Source of the DNA: Alphaproteobacteria bacterium
GTDB lineage: Bacteria > Pseudomonadota > Alphaproteobacteria > ATCC43930 > CGMCC-115725
Reading direction: 5' to 3'
Assembly: GCA_019237175.1 (NCBI GenBank)
Contig: JAFAHP010000452.1
Coordinates: forward strand, 1 to 8,513
DNA: 8,513 bases
A model generated the notes under the pieces. The model did not search any database. It was not told the origin of the DNA and worked only from the letters and a program-made list of their open reading frames with translations. The translations under genes were made by a program, and so were the position numbers. Shown here piece after piece: positions 6,571 through 8,513 of the stretch (the first letter of the stretch is position 1; each line of letters opens with the position of its first letter).

Positions 6571-7308
6571 ATGGATACAAATACATTCTGCGAGCGTGCT
6601 TCGCCCAACCACGCGCCGCGCGGCGATCCAGCGCGGATCGACATGCTGGTGCTGCATTACACGGGAATGCGCGATGCCACCGCGGCGCTGGATCGGCTGT
6701 GCGACCCCGCGGCGCGGGTCAGTGCCCACTATCTCGTCGAGGAGGATGGAACCATCTGGCGCCTCGTGCCCGAGAGCCGCCGGGCGTTTCACGCCGGCGT
6801 GTCGTGCTGGGAGGGTGAGCGCGACCTCAATTCCGTGTCGATCGGTGTCGAGATCGTCAATCCCGGCCATGAATGGGGGTATCGCCCATTCGCCGAGGCT
6901 CAGATGGCGGCGGTGGAGCGCCTGTGCCGCGAAATTCTTCAGCGTCACCCGATCCCCGGCCACCGGGTTGTCGGTCACGCCGACATCGCACCCGAACGCA
7001 AAACCGATCCCGGCGAGCTTTTCGACTGGCCGCGACTGGCAGGGGCCGGCATCGGCATCTGGCCGGAGCCGAGTGCCGTCCCGTCAAGCGGCCCGGTCGA
7101 CCACACGCAAGCGCTCGCCGACCTTGCCACGATCGGCTATTGCCTGGCGGCCGAGACACCGGCAATCACGGCTTTCCAGCGACGCTTTCGTCCGGCGCGC
7201 ATCGATGGGGTCATCGACAATCAAACCGCGGCCCGTCTCAACGAAGTTCAGGCCGCCTTTGCCCGTTCTCGCGGCAGCGGGATTTCGAGCGGATCCCCCT
7301 CGGGCTAA
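6571..7308 (+). CDS. N-acetylmuramoyl-L-alanine amidase (Amidase_2, AmiD/AmpD-like)
   Basis: A 245-residue zinc amidase that cleaves the lactyl-amide bond between muramic acid and L-alanine in peptidoglycan or its anhydro-muropeptide fragments. Zinc ligands by family pattern are H29 (VLHYTG), H136 (GHADIAP) and D146 (ERKTDPG). K144, and E94 in GVEIVN, match the expected catalytic positions. The C-terminal third (about 180-230, with ITAFQRRFRPARIDGVIDNQTAARL) resembles a PG_binding_1 domain. The arrangement matches E. coli AmiD, but no lipoprotein or Sec signal is visible, so it may act in the cytoplasm in wall recycling, as AmpD does. ATG 6571 is preferred because GGTGA lies five bases upstream; GTG 6562 is an alternative in the same frame. 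Its stop overlaps the convergent SnoaL-like gene by four bases. Confidence 0.9.
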   Translation: MDTNTFCERASPNHAPRGDPARIDMLVLHYTGMRDATAALDRLCDPAARVSAHYLVEEDGTIWRLVPESRRAFHAGVSCWEGERDLNSVSIGVEIVNPGHEWGYRPFAEAQMAAVERLCREILQRHPIPGHRVVGHADIAPERKTDPGELFDWPRLAGAGIGIWPEPSAVPSSGPVDHTQALADLATIGYCLAAETPAITAFQRRFRPARIDGVIDNQTAARLNEVQAAFARSRGSGISSGSPSG

Positions 7309-7703
7309 TTGAGTCGCGACGGACGGCGGCTTTCGGCTGCGCGGCGGATGATCTGGCCGGCGTGGTGATGAGCGATCCGCCACACACCGTCCTCCCGGAC
7401 AAAAAAGTTGCTGGCCGCGAGGGTGCCTCCTTCGAGATCTTCTTCGCACAGCACGAGAGCCGTATCGCCAAACAGCAGAACGCGCTCGTCAAAGCAGGCG
7501 ATGCGCGGGGCGCCCGGGTTCGACAAGATTCCGCTCCAACTCGCCATTACAGCGTCGCGATCAGTAAGTGCCGTCCAGCCGGGATGAAGGCAGGCGACGG
7601 GTGCACGGTGCGCCCACAACGCGTTCATCGCGGCGATGTCGCGCATCGCGAACGCACGATAGAATTCGAGATTGGCCGCAAGCACGGCATCGATATCACT
7701 CAT
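7305..7703 (-). CDS. SnoaL-like / NTF2-fold protein of unknown function
   Basis: A 132-residue protein of the SnoaL_3-like group in the nuclear transport factor 2 superfamily. These small cone-shaped alpha+beta folds serve as isomerases, dehydratases or ligand-binding proteins. Recognisable features are the N-terminal helix (ANLEFYRAFAMRDIAAMNALW, about 10-30), the VACLHPGW turn (36-43), TDRDAVMASW (47-56), and the last strands FFVREDGVWRIAHHHAG (about 100-116), with a His cluster that is usual for the family. The start at ATG 7703 gives the family's normal beginning (MSDIDAVLAA). The frame extends 19 codons upstream, but those residues look non-coding. The ribosome-binding site is weak. It is convergent with the amidase and divergent from the UrtA-like gene. 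Its substrate, if any, cannot be inferred. Confidence 0.83.
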   Translation of the reverse strand: MSDIDAVLAANLEFYRAFAMRDIAAMNALWAHRAPVACLHPGWTALTDRDAVMASWSGILSNPGAPRIACFDERVLLFGDTALVLCEEDLEGGTLAASNFFVREDGVWRIAHHHAGQIIRRAAESRRPSRLN

Positions 7704-7768
7704 CGTAGTGGTCTCGGTTAGCCTCGGCCCAGCATAGCGATGTGGTTTGCGGTCCGCCACGCGCGAAG

Positions 7769-7784
7769 TGGTACGGCTCTCGCA
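7769..7784 (+). promoter_or_regulatory. Weak sigma-54 (-24/-12) promoter candidate for the transporter
   Basis: TGGTACGGCTCTCGCA resembles the sigma-54 consensus TGGCACG-N4-TTGCA with two mismatches. The essential GG and GC are present at the correct spacing. It points towards the UrtA-like gene, with a predicted start near 7795. Nitrogen-regulated urea/amide transporters are commonly sigma-54 dependent, which fits, but no NtrC-type site was recognised upstream and a chance match in GC-rich DNA is possible. Confidence 0.25.
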
Positions 7785-7785
7785 A

Positions 7786-7814
7786 CTGACGCATTCGTCA
7801 GCAGAGATTGCTGA
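7786..7814 (+). repeat. Two overlapping, mutually exclusive small hairpins
   Basis: Hairpin A is CTGACG (7786-7791), loop CATT, CGTCAG (7796-7801). Hairpin B is TCAGCA (7798-7803), loop GAGAT, TGCTGA (7809-7814). Both are perfect 6-bp stems and they share TCAG at 7798-7801, so an RNA could form only one at a time. Hairpin B is followed by AAAA. Confidence 0.35.
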
Positions 7815-7832
7815 AAAGATGAGCAGTAAATC

Positions 7833-7866
7833 CCGGCGTTTTTTAGGCGACGACCTCGAACGCCGG
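7833..7866. repeat. 8-bp inverted repeat with a T-run in the loop
   Basis: CCGGCGTT (7833-7840) pairs perfectly with AACGCCGG (7859-7866) across an 18-nt loop. A run of six T starts at 7839, in the end of the left arm and the loop, not after the stem, so it does not have intrinsic-terminator order on the plus strand. Confidence 0.35.
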
Positions 7867-7957
7867 CATCATCTGGAATACTATCCGATCGGACAGCCTG
7901 CCCCGATTTCGCTGGCAACCCCCGAGACGCGACCGACGCCTCTGCCGATCCCTGAAC

Positions 7958-7998
7958 GTCCCCGCCCCGCCGGCGCTTCCCGCAGGCCGGGCGGGGAC
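7958..7998. repeat. 41-nt near-perfect hairpin in the urtA-like leader
   Basis: GTCCCCGCCC (7958-7967) pairs perfectly with GGGCGGGGAC (7989-7998). Inside, GCC/GGC (7969-7971 with 7985-7987) and GCG/CGC (7973-7975 with 7981-7983) continue the stem, with single mismatches C-C and G-A and a 5-nt loop (CTTCC, 7976-7980). This gives 16 base pairs, nearly all G-C. No T-run follows on the plus strand. It may be a REP-type palindrome or a structured leader element; its 3' edge is about 168 bp before the transporter start. Confidence 0.6.
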
Positions 7999-8166
7999 TG
8001 GCGCAGCGGGGGTTGCCGAGTAGTAAGAAATGGCCCCGCAACGGCCACAACGGCCGGATCAAAGACCGGGTGTATCGCCACGGCTTCACCCGCCGCGAGC
8101 TTGGCCTCGTTTTTGCTCTGTCTATGCGAGGACATGCGGAGCAGCAGCATATCAGGCAGGCGGTTC

Positions 8167-8513
8167 ATGTCGTCAGATACCTTTGCCATCAATCGTCGTC
8201 AGTTGGGTCTGCTTGGCGCCGGTTTGGCCGCGTCCGCGGCCGGGCTCGGCGCGGTCCCCGATTTGATCCCGCAGGCCAAGGCGGCTCCGGCAGCATCCGA
8301 TACTGGGCCGATCAAGATCGGCATCCTGCATTCGCTCTCCGGTACGATGGCGATCAGCGAGGCGCCCCTCAAAGACGTCATGCTGATGCTGATCGCCCAA
8401 CAGAACGCCAAGGGCGGAGTGATGGGCCGTCAGCTTCAGCCGGTCGTCGTTGATCCTCACTCCGACTGGCCGACTTTTGCCGAGAAAGCGCGCGAGCTGT
8501 TGTCAGTCGAGAA
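8167..8513 (+). CDS. urtA: UrtA-like ABC transporter substrate-binding protein (urea/amide type), N-terminal part
   Basis: This is the first 115 codons of a periplasmic binding protein; the gene runs off the window. ATG 8167 has AGG (8158-8160) six bases upstream. The N-terminus carries a Tat-like signal: twin arginines in NRRQLGLLGAGLAASAAG (residues 9-26), then a hydrophobic stretch and a likely cleavage after the AKA near residue 39. The mature part begins with IKIGILHSLSGTMAISEAPL, then LIAQQNAKGGVMGRQLQPVV and DWPTFAEKARELL. These segments are characteristic of UrtA, the urea-binding subunit of the high-affinity urea transporter, and of the related short-chain amide-binding FmdD-like proteins. 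Permease and ATPase genes (urtBCDE order) would be expected downstream. Without the rest of the sequence, urea and amides cannot be told apart. Confidence 0.82.
   Translation, partial: MSSDTFAINRRQLGLLGAGLAASAAGLGAVPDLIPQAKAAPAASDTGPIKIGILHSLSGTMAISEAPLKDVMLMLIAQQNAKGGVMGRQLQPVVVDPHSDWPTFAEKARELLSVE

Larger units (their letters stand above)
7704..8166. other. 463-bp structured intergenic region upstream of the urtA-like gene
   Basis: No convincing gene is present. The region holds several inverted repeats, a weak sigma-54-like promoter and a 41-nt hairpin, listed separately. It lies between the divergent SnoaL-like and UrtA-like genes and so must contain both promoters and a long leader for the transporter. 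Short frames that cross it lack family character, although one (8013 onward, +) contains a Tat-like stretch discussed in the findings. Confidence 0.55.

Noticed and set aside
6358..6978. 206-codon minus-strand frame spanning the divergent region and the amidase start
   Set aside because: It covers the amidase coding sequence in antisense and shows no domain of its own, whereas the amidase has all its zinc ligands. Treated as a shadow.
6873..7721. 282-codon plus-strand frame across the amidase and SnoaL-like genes
   Set aside because: Low-complexity Arg/Pro/Gly composition that cuts through two well-recognised genes in other frames.
7990..8016. A sigma-54 match at TGGCGC...TTGC near 8000
   Set aside because: The gap between the two elements is 8 bases instead of the required 5, so the -24/-12 spacing is wrong.

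Overview
The window is GC-rich, with strong G/C bias at third codon positions, GTG/TTG starts, short gene overlaps and protein families that all fit an alphaproteobacterium, probably of the Rhizobiales or Rhodospirillales. The taxonomic call is by style and protein character only. No rRNA, tRNA, CRISPR array, IS element or phage gene was seen.

Layout from left to right. Positions 1-390 are mostly non-coding: a GC-rich inverted-repeat block at the left edge, an AT-rich stretch, then a probable promoter and a perfect 16-bp palindrome in front of a DHA2-type (EmrB/QacA-like) 14-helix MFS exporter (391-1881, +). The exporter runs tail-to-tail, with a 4-bp stop overlap, into an orphan membrane-bound PAS/HisKA/HATPase sensor kinase (1878-3332, -). 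A 267-bp spacer follows, then a three-gene minus-strand operon (6371 down to 3600). It encodes a DAO-type FAD subunit, a small plant-type [2Fe-2S] subunit and a pyridine-nucleotide-disulfide-type FAD subunit with a C-terminal BFD-like [2Fe-2S] domain. The genes overlap by 20 and 4 bp. Together they make a heteromeric amine/imino-acid dehydrogenase of the D-hydroxyproline dehydrogenase / opine oxidase / HcnABC type. Divergent from it is an AmiD/AmpD-type N-acetylmuramoyl-L-alanine amidase with a C-terminal peptidoglycan-binding-like domain (6571-7308, +). This again overlaps a convergent gene by 4 bp at the stops, a SnoaL-like/NTF2-fold protein (7305-7703, -). A long structured intergenic region (7704-8166) then leads into the start of a UrtA-like (urea/short-chain amide) ABC transporter substrate-binding protein with a Tat-type signal (8167 to the window end, +, cut by the edge).

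How the genes may work together: the oxidoreductase trio and the UrtA-like transporter both point to use of small nitrogen compounds, but they lie in divergent transcription units and a shared substrate is inference. The exporter, kinase, amidase and SnoaL-like protein look like ordinary separate accessory genes. The most notable non-coding signals are the 41-nt near-perfect hairpin (7958-7998) and other inverted repeats ahead of the urtA-like gene, a weak sigma-54-like site there, and the palindromic operator candidate ahead of the exporter. I did not find convincing evidence of an entirely new biological system.
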